From Streptomyces alboniger (GTDB taxonomy: Bacteria > Actinomycetota > Actinomycetes > Streptomycetales > Streptomycetaceae): a stretch of DNA of 64,000 bases. Position numbers and translations under genes: made by a program. The stretch is from positions 3,410,001 through 3,474,000 of the forward strand of contig NZ_CP023695.1 in the NCBI RefSeq assembly GCF_008704395.1. The letters run 5' to 3'. The number at the start of each line of letters is the position of its first letter. Position 1 is the first letter of the stretch. Shown piece by piece: positions 52,736 to 61,083 of the stretch. The notes beneath the pieces were generated by a model that was not told where the DNA came from, made no database searches, and saw nothing but the letters and a program-made list of their open reading frames with translations.

Positions 52736-53602
52736 ATGACAACCTCCCCCGGTTCCTCCCCCGATCCCCTCGACTCATTGATACTTCACGCCACCGACAA
52801 CGGCGTCTCGTGGATCACGCTCAACCGGCCCGACGCCATGAACGCCGTCACCCGGGACCAGCGCGAACGCGTCATCTCGCTGCTCGGCGAGGCCTCCGAC
52901 GACCCCGCCGTGCGAGCCGTCGTGATCACCGCGACCGGCAAGGGCTTCTGCGCGGGCGCCGATCTGCGCGGCGCGCCCCCCGGCCCCGCACCCAGCCCCA
53001 CCCACGCCTCCGCACCAACGCCCGCTCCCGCCGAGCGCGTGGCCGGTGACGTGGCCCGCACCATCAGACGGGGTGCCCAGCGGCTGATCTCCGCCGTCCT
53101 CGACTGCGAGAAGCCGGTGATCGCCGCCGTGAACGGCACCGCGGCCGGCATCGGCGCGCATCTCGCGTTCGCCTGCGACCTGGTGATCGCCGCCGAACCG
53201 GCCAGGTTCATCGAGGTGTTCGTCCGCCGCGGGCTCGTTCCGGACGGTGGCGGCGCCTATCTGCTGCCCCGTCTCGTCGGGCCGCAGCGAGCCAAGGAGC
53301 TGATGTTCTTCGGGGACTCCGTGTCCGCCGCCGACGCCGAACGGCTCGGCCTCGTCAACCGCGTCGTACCGGCGGAGGAGTTGGAGAAGACGGCCCGGGA
53401 GTGGGCCGAACGCCTGGCCTCGGGACCGACCCGCGCCCTCGCCCTGACCAAGCAGCTGGTCAACGCCTCCCTGGAGTCGGACCGAGCGACCGCCTTCGCG
53501 GCCGAGGCGAACGCCCAGGAGATCAATATGACCACGGCCGACGCGAACGAAGGCGTCGCCAGTTTCGTAGAGCGCCGCACCCCCTCCTACGGAGGTCACT
53601 GA
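52736..53602 (+). CDS. Enoyl-CoA hydratase family protein
   Basis: 288 aa crotonase-fold protein: RPDAMNAVTRDQRERVI near residue 28, TATGKGFCAGADLRG near 60, AVNGTAAGIGAHLAFACDLVIA (oxyanion hole) near 130 and FVRRGLVPDGGGAYLLPRLVG near 160, where the Pro-Asp-Gly-Gly of many isomerase/hydratase members is kept. A Pro/Ala-rich insert (PGPAPSPTHASAPTPAPAE) interrupts the loop after the first oxyanion strand, making it longer than usual. The preceding gap of 130 bp has no terminator, so it probably continues the synthetase operon. Acts on an enoyl-CoA intermediate. Confidence 0.9.
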   Translation: MTTSPGSSPDPLDSLILHATDNGVSWITLNRPDAMNAVTRDQRERVISLLGEASDDPAVRAVVITATGKGFCAGADLRGAPPGPAPSPTHASAPTPAPAERVAGDVARTIRRGAQRLISAVLDCEKPVIAAVNGTAAGIGAHLAFACDLVIAAEPARFIEVFVRRGLVPDGGGAYLLPRLVGPQRAKELMFFGDSVSAADAERLGLVNRVVPAEELEKTAREWAERLASGPTRALALTKQLVNASLESDRATAFAAEANAQEINMTTADANEGVASFVERRTPSYGGH

Positions 53603-53633
53603 CCCCACCCCGCCCGCCCTACGGAGGCCCCCG

Positions 53634-54635
53634 TCAGCCGCCCTCCCGCACCAGCTTCTCGATGTCCTGCGAGTCCGGGTCACCGAACAGCACGAACAGT
53701 TCGGGACGCGACTCCGTGCCGCCGACGGTCCACGTCTGTTCGTGACCGCCGCAGCCCTCCGCCTCCAGGACGACGGCCGGGCGTCCGCCGTAGGGGGCGT
53801 TGCCCACCGTCCAGGTGCCGGTGCCGTCACAGCGGGGCCGCCGCTCCCGGGCGCCGGACGAGTCGTACGAGCTTCCGGTCCCGCCCTCGTACGGAATGCT
53901 GTCCAGCTCCGCGCCCCCGCCCTCCCGCAGCCGCAGCACGGCCCCCTCGTCCCGCTCGCCCCGCCACACGCCGGACAGCTGCTCGACGGACAGCTGTGGG
54001 GGCTCGTACTCCTTGATGAGGCCCGTCGCCGTGCCCACGAGGGCCGCACCGATGACCGTCACGCTCAGGCCGAGCGAGGCGAGCCCCGACAGGAGCCACA
54101 CCTTCCGCAGAGGCCTGCCGAGGCGTTCCTCGCGCCGTCGGCAGTACGCGGTGTTCAGGACGGGCAGCACGCCGCTCGCCGCGATCCACAGCGCGGGCCC
54201 GGCGAAGGAGGTGCCCAGCGCGGCGAGACAGGCAGCCCACGCGGCGCCGGCCGGCAACAGGCAGACAAGCGACCAGGCCCACTCCCGGTTGACGGCGGGA
54301 GCGCGGCCGAGGCGAGCGGCGATCGTGCGCCCCAGCCAGGACGCCGGGAGCGTGAGGGCCGCGGAGTGCAGCAGGCCGACGACCGGCAGCAGGAGCGGAC
54401 CGAAGAGGAGGAAACAGGCCAGACCGAGAGCGGGGCCGCCCGCCCCGTAGCTGTCGTCGTCGATCGACAGCGTGAACGCCACCGCGCCCGCCACCGGCAA
54501 CTGCGCCGCGCTCGCCGCCGCGGCGGCCCGCAACCGGCTGCCGCCCCAGGCGCCCCAGTCACTCCCCCCGCCGCCCCGCGGTGCGTTCCCCTTGGCGTAC
54601 CCCTTGACGCTCCCTCTCGCGTTCCCCCAGCTCAT
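53634..54635 (-). CDS. Hypothetical multi-pass membrane protein
   Basis: 333 aa from ATG (M-S-W-G-N). A Gly-rich N-terminus is followed by about five hydrophobic segments (AAQLPVAGAVAFTLSI, GLACFLLFGPLLLPVVGLL, WSLVCLLPAGAAWAACLAAL, FAGPALWIAASGVLPVL, WLLSGLASLGLSVTVIGAALV) and a C-terminal extracytoplasmic beta-rich domain with LSGVWRGERDEGAVLRL, CDGTGTWTVG and EAEGCGGHEQTW; two Cys could pair. No family recognised. Its start is 72 bp from the flavin reductase start, with the regulon operator between them. Confidence 0.8.
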   Translation of the reverse strand: MSWGNARGSVKGYAKGNAPRGGGGSDWGAWGGSRLRAAAAASAAQLPVAGAVAFTLSIDDDSYGAGGPALGLACFLLFGPLLLPVVGLLHSAALTLPASWLGRTIAARLGRAPAVNREWAWSLVCLLPAGAAWAACLAALGTSFAGPALWIAASGVLPVLNTAYCRRREERLGRPLRKVWLLSGLASLGLSVTVIGAALVGTATGLIKEYEPPQLSVEQLSGVWRGERDEGAVLRLREGGGAELDSIPYEGGTGSSYDSSGARERRPRCDGTGTWTVGNAPYGGRPAVVLEAEGCGGHEQTWTVGGTESRPELFVLFGDPDSQDIEKLVREGG

Positions 54636-54686
54636 GAGGCCGAAGATACGCGTGGGGCGGGAGGGCCCGGCCCCCGCCCTTCCCAT

Positions 54687-54701
54687 CTGACGATCCGTCA
54701 G
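54687..54701. promoter_or_regulatory. CTGAC-N5-GTCAG operator abutting a start codon
   Basis: CTGACGATCCGTCAG ends 5 bp before the first ATG of the flavin reductase gene and 51 bp from the divergent membrane-protein start. Its position implies a leaderless transcript or a start at the second ATG (54719). Confidence 0.75.
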
Positions 54702-54706
54702 CTTCA

Positions 54707-55333
54707 ATGGTCCTTGTGATGGGACACGCGGGAATGGCGGCCGCCGCCGTTCGATACCTCAGGTCGGTCGGGGCGCCCACCACGGGCCCCCTGGAAGCTC
54801 TGCCCCGCCCGGAGCTGCGGGCCGTCCGCGACGACGAGCGGGCGCCGCTCGACCCGGTCGAGTTCCGGCGGGTACTGGGGAACTTCGCGACCGGTGTCAC
54901 CGTGATCACGGCGCCGCCCTCCGAGGACGGCGGCGCACCCGCCGGCTTCGCCTGCCAGTCGTTCTCGTCGCTCTCCCTCGACCCGCCCCTGGTCTCCTTC
55001 ATGGTGGCGCGTACGTCGACGACGTGGCCCCGCATCGCGCGCGCGGGCGTCTTCTGCGTCAACGTCCTCGGCGCCGACCAGGGCGACCTCTGCCGCGGCT
55101 TCGCGGTGAGCGGCGCCGACAAGTTCGCCGGGGTGCCCTACGACGCGGCGCCAGCGACCGGCTCCCCGCGCCTGGCCGGTGCCCCCGCCTGGATCGACTG
55201 CACCCTCCACGCCGTGCACACCGGCGGCGACCACCTCATCGTCGTGGGCAGGGTGGACGCGCTCGGCACCACCGACGGCGACACCGAGCCGCTGCTCTTC
55301 CACAAGGGCACCTTCGGCCGCTTCACGCGCTGA
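54707..55333 (+). CDS. Flavin reductase family protein (HsaB/HpaC-like)
   Basis: 208 aa. After a 45-residue extension, the flavin reductase domain begins with VEFRRVLGNFATGVTVIT (the family F-A-T-G-V motif) and continues CQSFSSLSLDPPLVSFMVAR, FCVNVL, and GGDHLIVVGRV, ending HKGTFGRF. These proteins reduce FMN/FAD with NAD(P)H for a partner oxygenase; HsaB in steroid ring breakdown is the best known relative. ATG at 54707 or 54719 are both possible; no ribosome site, probably leaderless. Its end overlaps the convergent MFS gene by 11 bp. Candidate partner: a flavin-dependent LLM enzyme of the window. Confidence 0.9.
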   Translation: MVLVMGHAGMAAAAVRYLRSVGAPTTGPLEALPRPELRAVRDDERAPLDPVEFRRVLGNFATGVTVITAPPSEDGGAPAGFACQSFSSLSLDPPLVSFMVARTSTTWPRIARAGVFCVNVLGADQGDLCRGFAVSGADKFAGVPYDAAPATGSPRLAGAPAWIDCTLHAVHTGGDHLIVVGRVDALGTTDGDTEPLLFHKGTFGRFTR

Positions 55334-56618
55334 CCGTCTCGCGCCGCCGGATCACCAGCGCCATCAGCGCCGCAGCCGCGCACAGCGCCCCGGAGGCGTA
55401 CCAGATCACGTCGTACGACCCGAAGACGTCCCGCGCGACACCCCCGGCGAACGCCACGACCGCCGCGCCCACCTGGTGCGAGGCCAGGACCCAGCCGAAG
55501 ACGATCGCGCTGTCGTCGCCGTAGTGCTCGCGGCACAGGGCGAGGGTCGGCGGGACGGTCGCGACCCAGTCCAGGCCGTAGAAGACGATGAAGAAAATCA
55601 TCGGCGGGTGCACGTTCGGGGCGAGCAGGATCGGCAGGAAGAGCAGCGAGACGCCGCGCAGCGCGTAGTAGACGGCGAGCAGGCGCCGCGCGTCGAAGCG
55701 GTCCGTGAACCAGCCCGACGCGATCGTGCCCACGATGTCGAAGACACCGATGACGGCGAGCAGTGAGGCGGCGGCCGTGATGGGCATGCCGTGGTCGTGC
55801 GCGGCGGGCACGAAATGGGTCTGGATCAGGCCGTTCGTCGAGGCCCCGCAGATCGCGAAGCTGCCCGCGAGCAGCCAGAACGGGCCGGTGCGGGCCGCCT
55901 TGAAGAGCACGGTCATCGTGCGCCTGGCGGCCCCCGTGACGGGCGGCGGCTTCGCGACGAACTCCTTGGCGCCGTAAGGCTTGAGGCCCACGTCCGCCGG
56001 GTGGTCGCGCAGCAGCAGCCATACGAAGGGGACGACGACCAGGGCCGCGAGCGCGACCGTCACGGCGGCCGGCCGCCACTTGTAGTTGTCGACGATCCAG
56101 GCGAGCAGCGGCAGGAAGACCAGCTGGCCGGAGGCGGAGGCGGCCGTGAGGATGCCGGTGACCAGGCCGCGCCGCTCGGTGAACCACCGGTTGGTGACGG
56201 TGGCGGCGAAGGCGAGCGCCATCGAACCGGAGCCGAGCCCGACGAGCAGCCCCCAGCACAGCAGCAGCTGCCACGCGGAGTTCATCCACACGGTGAGGCC
56301 GGACCCGAGGGCGATCACGATCAGGGCGACGGCGACGACCCTGCGGATGCCGAAGCGGTCCATCAGCGCGGCGGCGAACGGCGCGGTGAGCCCGTACAGC
56401 GCGAGGTTGACGGAGACCGCGAGCCCGATGGTCCCGCGCGACCAGCCGAAATCGTCGTGCAGCGGGTCGATGAGCAGACTCGGCAGGGAGCGGAAGGCGG
56501 CGGCGCCGATGATCGTCACAAAGGTGACGGCGGCGACGAACCACGCGCGGTGGATACGGGGAGTACGGCGACGGGGGGCCGGGGCGGTCCCCACGGGCGG
56601 CTCGGTTGTCTGGATCAC
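55323..56618 (-). CDS. MFS transporter (OFA/monocarboxylate type)
   Basis: 431 aa with twelve predicted membrane segments in two bundles around a central loop (KPYGAKEFVAKPPP…). DDFGWSRGTIGLAVSVNLALYGLTAPFAAALMDRFGIRRVV contains the N-terminal family signature D-x-F-G-W-S-R and the RFGxRR loop between TM2 and TM3. This places it with oxalate/formate-antiporter-like and monocarboxylate MFS proteins. The GTG start (V-I-Q-T-T) lacks a clear ribosome site but no other start is near. Probable uptake or efflux of a small carboxylate used by the pathway. Divergent from the GlxA-type regulator. Confidence 0.9.
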   Translation of the reverse strand: MIQTTEPPVGTAPAPRRRTPRIHRAWFVAAVTFVTIIGAAAFRSLPSLLIDPLHDDFGWSRGTIGLAVSVNLALYGLTAPFAAALMDRFGIRRVVAVALIVIALGSGLTVWMNSAWQLLLCWGLLVGLGSGSMALAFAATVTNRWFTERRGLVTGILTAASASGQLVFLPLLAWIVDNYKWRPAAVTVALAALVVVPFVWLLLRDHPADVGLKPYGAKEFVAKPPPVTGAARRTMTVLFKAARTGPFWLLAGSFAICGASTNGLIQTHFVPAAHDHGMPITAAASLLAVIGVFDIVGTIASGWFTDRFDARRLLAVYYALRGVSLLFLPILLAPNVHPPMIFFIVFYGLDWVATVPPTLALCREHYGDDSAIVFGWVLASHQVGAAVVAFAGGVARDVFGSYDVIWYASGALCAAAALMALVIRRRETVSA

Positions 56619-56689
56619 GTCGACCAGGATCCGCTCGGAGATGACCCGGAACGAGTGGCCCGAGGGACACGGTTCGCTAGGATCGGGCC

Positions 56690-57736
56690 ATGGCCGATTC
56701 CGAGGGATCGCACGCCCGCCCCTCCCCACTTCCGCAGCCGCCCCTGCCACCCCAGCCGCGCCCGCACCGCGTCGCCGTCCTCGCCATGGACGGCGTGATC
56801 CCCTTCGAACTGGGCATCCCGCAGCGGATCTTCGGCCTGGCGCGCGATGCCGAGGGACGCCCGCTGTACGAGGTCGTGACCTGCTCGGTCCGGCCGCCTG
56901 GCCCGGTCCGCTCGGACGCCGACTTCGCGATCCTGGTCGAACACGGCCCCGAGGCGCTGGCCACCGCGGACACGGTCGTCGTCCCCGCGTCGTACGAACT
57001 GGGCCCGGTCTACGAGGAGGGGCGTCTCACCGACGAGCTGGCCGCCGCGTTCGCCCGCATCAGGCCGGGCACCCGCCTGGTCTCGATCTGCACGGGCGGA
57101 TACGTCCTGGCCGCCGCCGGTCTCCTCGACGGCCGCCCGGCGACCACGCACTGGGCCTCGGCCACCCACTTCCAGGAGCTGTTCCCGCGGATCAGGGTCG
57201 ACGCGGACGTGCTGTTCATCGACGACGGCGACATCCTCACGTCGGCGGGTGTCGCCGCGGGCGTCGACCTCTGCATCCATCTCGTACGCCGTGACCAGGG
57301 CGCCGCGGTCGCCAACGACGTGGCCCGCCGGACCGTCGTGCCGCCCCACCGCGACGGCGGCCAGGCCCAGTACATCCAGCGCCCCGTCCCCGAACCGCAG
57401 TTGGCGACCACGCGGTCGGCCAGGGCGTGGGCGCTCGACCGCCTCGACGAGCCGCTGCGCCTGCACGACATGGCCGCGCAGGAGGCCATGTCCGTACGCA
57501 CGTTCACGCGACGCTTCCGTGAGGAGGTCGGCGTCAGCCCCGGCCAGTGGCTGACGCAGCAACGCGTCGACCGGGCGCGGCACTTGCTGGAGTCCAGCGA
57601 CCTCTCCGTCGACCGGATCGCGCGTGAGGCGGGCTTCGGCACGGCCCAGTCGATGCGCCAGCACCTCCAGGCGGTGCTCGGCGTCACCCCCACCACCTAC
57701 CGGCGTACGTTCCGCGCGGTCGCCGCCACCGGGTGA
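56690..57736 (+). CDS. GlxA family AraC-type regulator with DJ-1/PfpI domain
   Basis: 348 aa. An N-terminal DJ-1/PfpI (class I glutamine-amidotransferase-like) domain covers about residues 20–200, with LVSICTGGYVLAAAGLLDGRPATTHW around the nucleophile-elbow Cys. A C-terminal AraC pair of helix-turn-helices follows: LHDMAAQEAMSVRTFTRRFREE and VDRIAREAGFGTAQSMRQHLQ near 300. The family includes regulators of nitrogen and carnitine/glycine-betaine catabolism. Divergent from the MFS gene (71 bp), so it may control that transporter; no CTGAC-type operator is here. Confidence 0.92.
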   Translation: MADSEGSHARPSPLPQPPLPPQPRPHRVAVLAMDGVIPFELGIPQRIFGLARDAEGRPLYEVVTCSVRPPGPVRSDADFAILVEHGPEALATADTVVVPASYELGPVYEEGRLTDELAAAFARIRPGTRLVSICTGGYVLAAAGLLDGRPATTHWASATHFQELFPRIRVDADVLFIDDGDILTSAGVAAGVDLCIHLVRRDQGAAVANDVARRTVVPPHRDGGQAQYIQRPVPEPQLATTRSARAWALDRLDEPLRLHDMAAQEAMSVRTFTRRFREEVGVSPGQWLTQQRVDRARHLLESSDLSVDRIAREAGFGTAQSMRQHLQAVLGVTPTTYRRTFRAVAATG

Positions 57737-57786
57737 GGCGGCGCCCTCGCCCGCCGGCGCCGGCGGCACACCGGGGCGTCAGTACC

Positions 57787-58836
57787 TCAGAACGTCAGCA
57801 CCGCCCTTGCCACCCGCCCCGCCCCCGCGTCCGCCATCGCCTTCCCGAAGTCCTCCAGCGCGTACGTGTCCGTCACCAGCTCGTCCAGCATCAACCGCCC
57901 GGCCCGGTACATCTCCGCGTACAGCGCGAAATCCCGCTGCGGCCGCGAACTCCCGTACCGGCACCCCAGGACCGCCTTGTCCAGGAACAGGGAGGCCACC
58001 ACGAACGACGCCTCCGCCGTCGCCCCCGGCATCCCGAGCAGCACCGCCTGCCCGTGCCGGCCCAGGAGGTCGATCGCCTCCCGCACCAGCGAGGTCCGCC
58101 CCACGCACTCAAACGCGTGGTCGACGCCCTGGGGCAGGACCTCCCTGACCCCTTCCGTGGCCGGGAAGAAGTGTGTGGCGCCGAACCGCCGGGCCATCGC
58201 CTCCTTCTCGGGGTTCGCGTCGACGGCGACGACGGTCCCGGCCCCCGCGATCCGCGCCCCCTGCAACACGTTGAGCCCGATGCCCCCCGTCCCGATGACG
58301 GCCACCGAGTCCCCGGGGCCGACCTCGGCCCGGTTGAGGACCGCCCCCACCCCCGTGACCACCGCACACCCGATCAGCGCGGCGGACGTCAACGGAATGT
58401 CGTCCGGGATCCTCACGGCCTGCACGGCCTTGACGAGGGTGCGTTCGGCGAAGGCGGAGTTGGCCGCGAACTGGTACACCGGCTCGCCGCGCCGCGAGAA
58501 CGGCTGGTCGGGCATGCCGATCGCCTTGCGGCACATGGTCGGCCACCCCCGCGCGCACTCGGCGCAGGACCCGCAGTTCGCGATGGTGGACAGCGCCACG
58601 TGATCCCCGGGAGCCACATGCGTCACCCCGGCCCCCACCGCCTCCACGACGCCCGCGCCCTCGTGCCCCAGCACCACCGGCAGCGGGAACGGAATGGTCC
58701 CGTCGATCACGGACAGATCGCTGTGGCACAGCCCGGCGGCGGCGACGCCGACCAGCACCTCCCCGGGCCCCGGGGCACGGATGTCCAGATCGTCCACGAC
58801 CTCGACCCGCTGCCCGTCAAATACGACGCCCCTCAT
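57787..58836 (-). CDS. Zinc-dependent alcohol dehydrogenase
   Basis: 349 aa medium-chain dehydrogenase/reductase. Catalytic-zinc ligands are seen in LCHSDLSVIDG and LGHEGAGVVEAVG (Cys and His about residues 38 and 60), and the structural zinc lobe in CGSCAECARGWPTMC. The NAD fold has GTGGIGLNVLQGARIAGAG near 180. The start ATG is 14 bp after the acyl-CoA dehydrogenase stop, whose TGA lies in the ribosome site TGAGGGG, implying coupling. It is third in the SDR–dehydrogenase–alcohol dehydrogenase operon. It oxidises or forms an alcohol in the pathway. Confidence 0.93.
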   Translation of the reverse strand: MRGVVFDGQRVEVVDDLDIRAPGPGEVLVGVAAAGLCHSDLSVIDGTIPFPLPVVLGHEGAGVVEAVGAGVTHVAPGDHVALSTIANCGSCAECARGWPTMCRKAIGMPDQPFSRRGEPVYQFAANSAFAERTLVKAVQAVRIPDDIPLTSAALIGCAVVTGVGAVLNRAEVGPGDSVAVIGTGGIGLNVLQGARIAGAGTVVAVDANPEKEAMARRFGATHFFPATEGVREVLPQGVDHAFECVGRTSLVREAIDLLGRHGQAVLLGMPGATAEASFVVASLFLDKAVLGCRYGSSRPQRDFALYAEMYRAGRLMLDELVTDTYALEDFGKAMADAGAGRVARAVLTF

Positions 58837-58850
58837 GACGCACGCACCCC

Positions 58851-60071
58851 TCACCGAGGCCCCCTGGCCTCTCTCGGCAGGCCGAGTACTCGCTCGGCGA
58901 TGATGTTGCGCTGAACCTCGTCCGCGCCGCCGTAGATGGTGTCGGCGCGGGTGAACAGGGCGAGCCGCTGCGTCGGATCCAGCTCGTACGGGGCGTCCGG
59001 CCGCCAGTCCGAGGGCCCGACGGCGCCCGCGGCCCCCCGCACCTCCAGGGCCAGCTCACCGAGCCGCTGATGCCACCGCCCCCACAGCAGCTTCGCCACG
59101 CTCGGCGCGCCCGGCAGCACACCGGCCCCCGAACCCCCCAGCGTCCGCAGCGCGTTCCACCGCATGATCCGCAGGTCGGCCCACTGCCGCACAAGCCGCT
59201 CGCGCACCACGGCGTCCCGCACCGCCCCGAAGTCGACCGCCTCACGCACGACCTGCGCCAACTCCTCGGCGAAACCGATCTGCTGGGCGAGTGTCGAGAC
59301 CCCGCGCTCGAACCCGAGCAGGCCCATGGCGACCCGCCAGCCCTCCCCGAGGCCGCCCACCACATGCGCGGCACGCGCGCGTGCACCGTCGAAGAAGACC
59401 TCGTTGAACTCGCTGGTGCCGGTCATCTGGCGGATGGGCCGCACCTCGACGCGTCCGGGCTGGTCCATGGGCACCAGCAGCAGTGAGAGCCCGCGATGCC
59501 CCCGGGAGCCCTCCTCCGTCCGCGCCAGCACGAAGCACCAGTCGGCTTCGCGCGCCAAGGAGGTCCAGATCTTCTGCCCGGTGACGAGCAGGGACTCCCC
59601 GTCCCGCACGGCCCGCGTCCGCACCCCCGCCAGGTCCGACCCCGCCCCCGGCTCGCTGTACCCCTGACACCACAGCGCCTCGCCCCGCGCGATCGGCGGC
59701 AGGAACTCGTCCCGCTGCTCCTGACTGCCGTACGCCAGGAGCGTCGGCGCGAGCAGGTTCTCGCCGATGTGGCCGCAGCGGCCGGGCGCACGCGCGCGGG
59801 CGTACTCCTCGGCCCAGACGACCTGCTGGGTGAGCGTGGCCCGCCGGTTGCCGTACGCGTCGCTGCTCCAGCCGAGACCGATCCATCCGCCGCGCCCCAA
59901 CACGCGCTCCCAGGCGCGACGCTGGGCCGTCCCCCCGTGGCGGCCACAGTGCTCGCCGCCAAGGCCGCCACGCCCACGCGCGCGGGCGTGGTCCCCGGTG
60001 AGGTGCTCGGCGAGCCAGCCGCGCGCCTCGGCGCGGAACGCCTCGTCCTCGGGCCCGAAAGCGAAGTCCAC
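58851..60071 (-). CDS. Acyl-CoA dehydrogenase
   Basis: 406 aa. FGPEDEAFRAEARGWLAEHL at the N-terminus; CQGYSEPGAGSDLAGVRT near residue 140 is the FAD/substrate loop (S-E-P-G-A-G-S-D-L); VTGQKIWTSLAREADWCFVLART follows, then MTGTSEFNEVFFDGARA, and IYGGADEVQRNIIAERVLGLPR at the end (the usual G-G-x-x-E-x-x-R-N-I-I-A-E). It resembles FadE-type dehydrogenases of actinobacterial steroid and fatty-acyl loci. It is the middle gene of a minus-strand operon whose SDR leads. Likely introduces the double bond acted on by the hydratases. Confidence 0.94.
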   Translation of the reverse strand: MDFAFGPEDEAFRAEARGWLAEHLTGDHARARGRGGLGGEHCGRHGGTAQRRAWERVLGRGGWIGLGWSSDAYGNRRATLTQQVVWAEEYARARAPGRCGHIGENLLAPTLLAYGSQEQRDEFLPPIARGEALWCQGYSEPGAGSDLAGVRTRAVRDGESLLVTGQKIWTSLAREADWCFVLARTEEGSRGHRGLSLLLVPMDQPGRVEVRPIRQMTGTSEFNEVFFDGARARAAHVVGGLGEGWRVAMGLLGFERGVSTLAQQIGFAEELAQVVREAVDFGAVRDAVVRERLVRQWADLRIMRWNALRTLGGSGAGVLPGAPSVAKLLWGRWHQRLGELALEVRGAAGAVGPSDWRPDAPYELDPTQRLALFTRADTIYGGADEVQRNIIAERVLGLPREARGPR

Positions 60072-60088
60072 CGCCCGCCCCTTCCCGT

Positions 60089-61000
60089 CTACGCGTTCGG
60101 ACGCGTCTGGTCGGCCGCCGCCTTGGCCATGGCCTCCAGCTGGGCCAGCAGCGGCATGGGGTCGGTGCCGACCGTCCCCGGCAGGAAGTCCGCGATCTTC
60201 TCCGGGGTCCAGGCCCCGTCCGCGTATCCGGCGCGCAGCTCACGCGGCTGCGCCCATACGGCGATCTTGGGCCCGGCGACCGTGTAGACCTGCCCGGTGA
60301 TGCTCTCGGCACGGGCCCGGTCGCTGAGCAGGTACGTGACGAGCGCGGCGACGTCCTCCGGCTCCCCGTTCTCCTTCAGCTCCATCGGTACGTTCGCCGA
60401 CATCCGCGTGCGGGCGACCGGGGCCACGGCGTTGGCCGTCACCCCGTACTTGTGCAGGCCGAGCGCGGCACTGCGCACGAGCGAGATGATCCCGCCCTTC
60501 GCCGCGCTGTAGTTGGCCTGCGCGACGGATCCCTGGTGGTTGCCGCTGGTGAACCCTATGAGGGTGCCCGAACCCTGCTTGCGCATCACCGCGGAGGCGG
60601 CCCGGAACACGGTGAACGTGCCCTTCAGATGCGTGGCGAGGACCGGGTCCCACTCCTCCTCGGACATGTTGAACAGCATCCGCTCGCGCAGGATCCCCGC
60701 GACGCACACCACCCCGTCGACGCGCCCGTACTCGGCGAGCGCGACGTCGACGACCCGCTGTCCGCCCGCCATGGTGGAGATGTCGTCCGCGACGGCGACG
60801 GCCTCCCCGCCCGCGGCCCGGATCTCCTTGACGACGGCGTCCGCCACCTCACTGGCCGGCTCGCCGCCCGCCACGGAGACGCCGTAGTCGTTGACGACGA
60901 CCTTCGCCCCCTCGGCCGCCGCGGCGAGCGCGACGGCCCTGCCGATGCCGCGCCCGGCGCCGGTGACGGCCACCGCCTTGCCTGCCAAGAAGTTCCCCAC
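60089..61000 (-). CDS. SDR family oxidoreductase (FabG/17-beta-HSD4-like)
   Basis: 303 aa, longer than usual SDRs by a C-terminal tail. AVTGAGRGIGRAVALAAAAEG (cofactor site) and NDYGVSVAG recall the dehydrogenase domain of 17-beta-HSD type 4 and related hydroxyacyl-CoA dehydrogenases. The active site is IGFTSGNHQG and YSAAKGGII, followed by a tail with WAQPRELRAGY. The length and motifs suit a beta-oxidation 3-hydroxyacyl-CoA or steroid dehydrogenase. First gene of its operon, with the operator at 61022 21 bp upstream. Confidence 0.92.
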   Translation of the reverse strand: MGNFLAGKAVAVTGAGRGIGRAVALAAAAEGAKVVVNDYGVSVAGGEPASEVADAVVKEIRAAGGEAVAVADDISTMAGGQRVVDVALAEYGRVDGVVCVAGILRERMLFNMSEEEWDPVLATHLKGTFTVFRAASAVMRKQGSGTLIGFTSGNHQGSVAQANYSAAKGGIISLVRSAALGLHKYGVTANAVAPVARTRMSANVPMELKENGEPEDVAALVTYLLSDRARAESITGQVYTVAGPKIAVWAQPRELRAGYADGAWTPEKIADFLPGTVGTDPMPLLAQLEAMAKAAADQTRPNA

Positions 61001-61021
61001 GCCGGCCCCTTCCCGTGGTTT

Positions 61022-61036
61022 CTGACGCCCCGTTAG
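61022..61036. promoter_or_regulatory. CTGAC-N5-GTTAG operator (one mismatch)
   Basis: CTGACGCCCCGTTAG differs from the consensus at one arm base. It lies between the SDR operon (start 61000, minus) and the cyclase-family gene (start 61084, plus) and could serve both. Confidence 0.68.
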
Positions 61037-61083
61037 ATTCTATGGCCCGTCGGACACGTCAAGACAAGCCCCGCGGAGGACTC

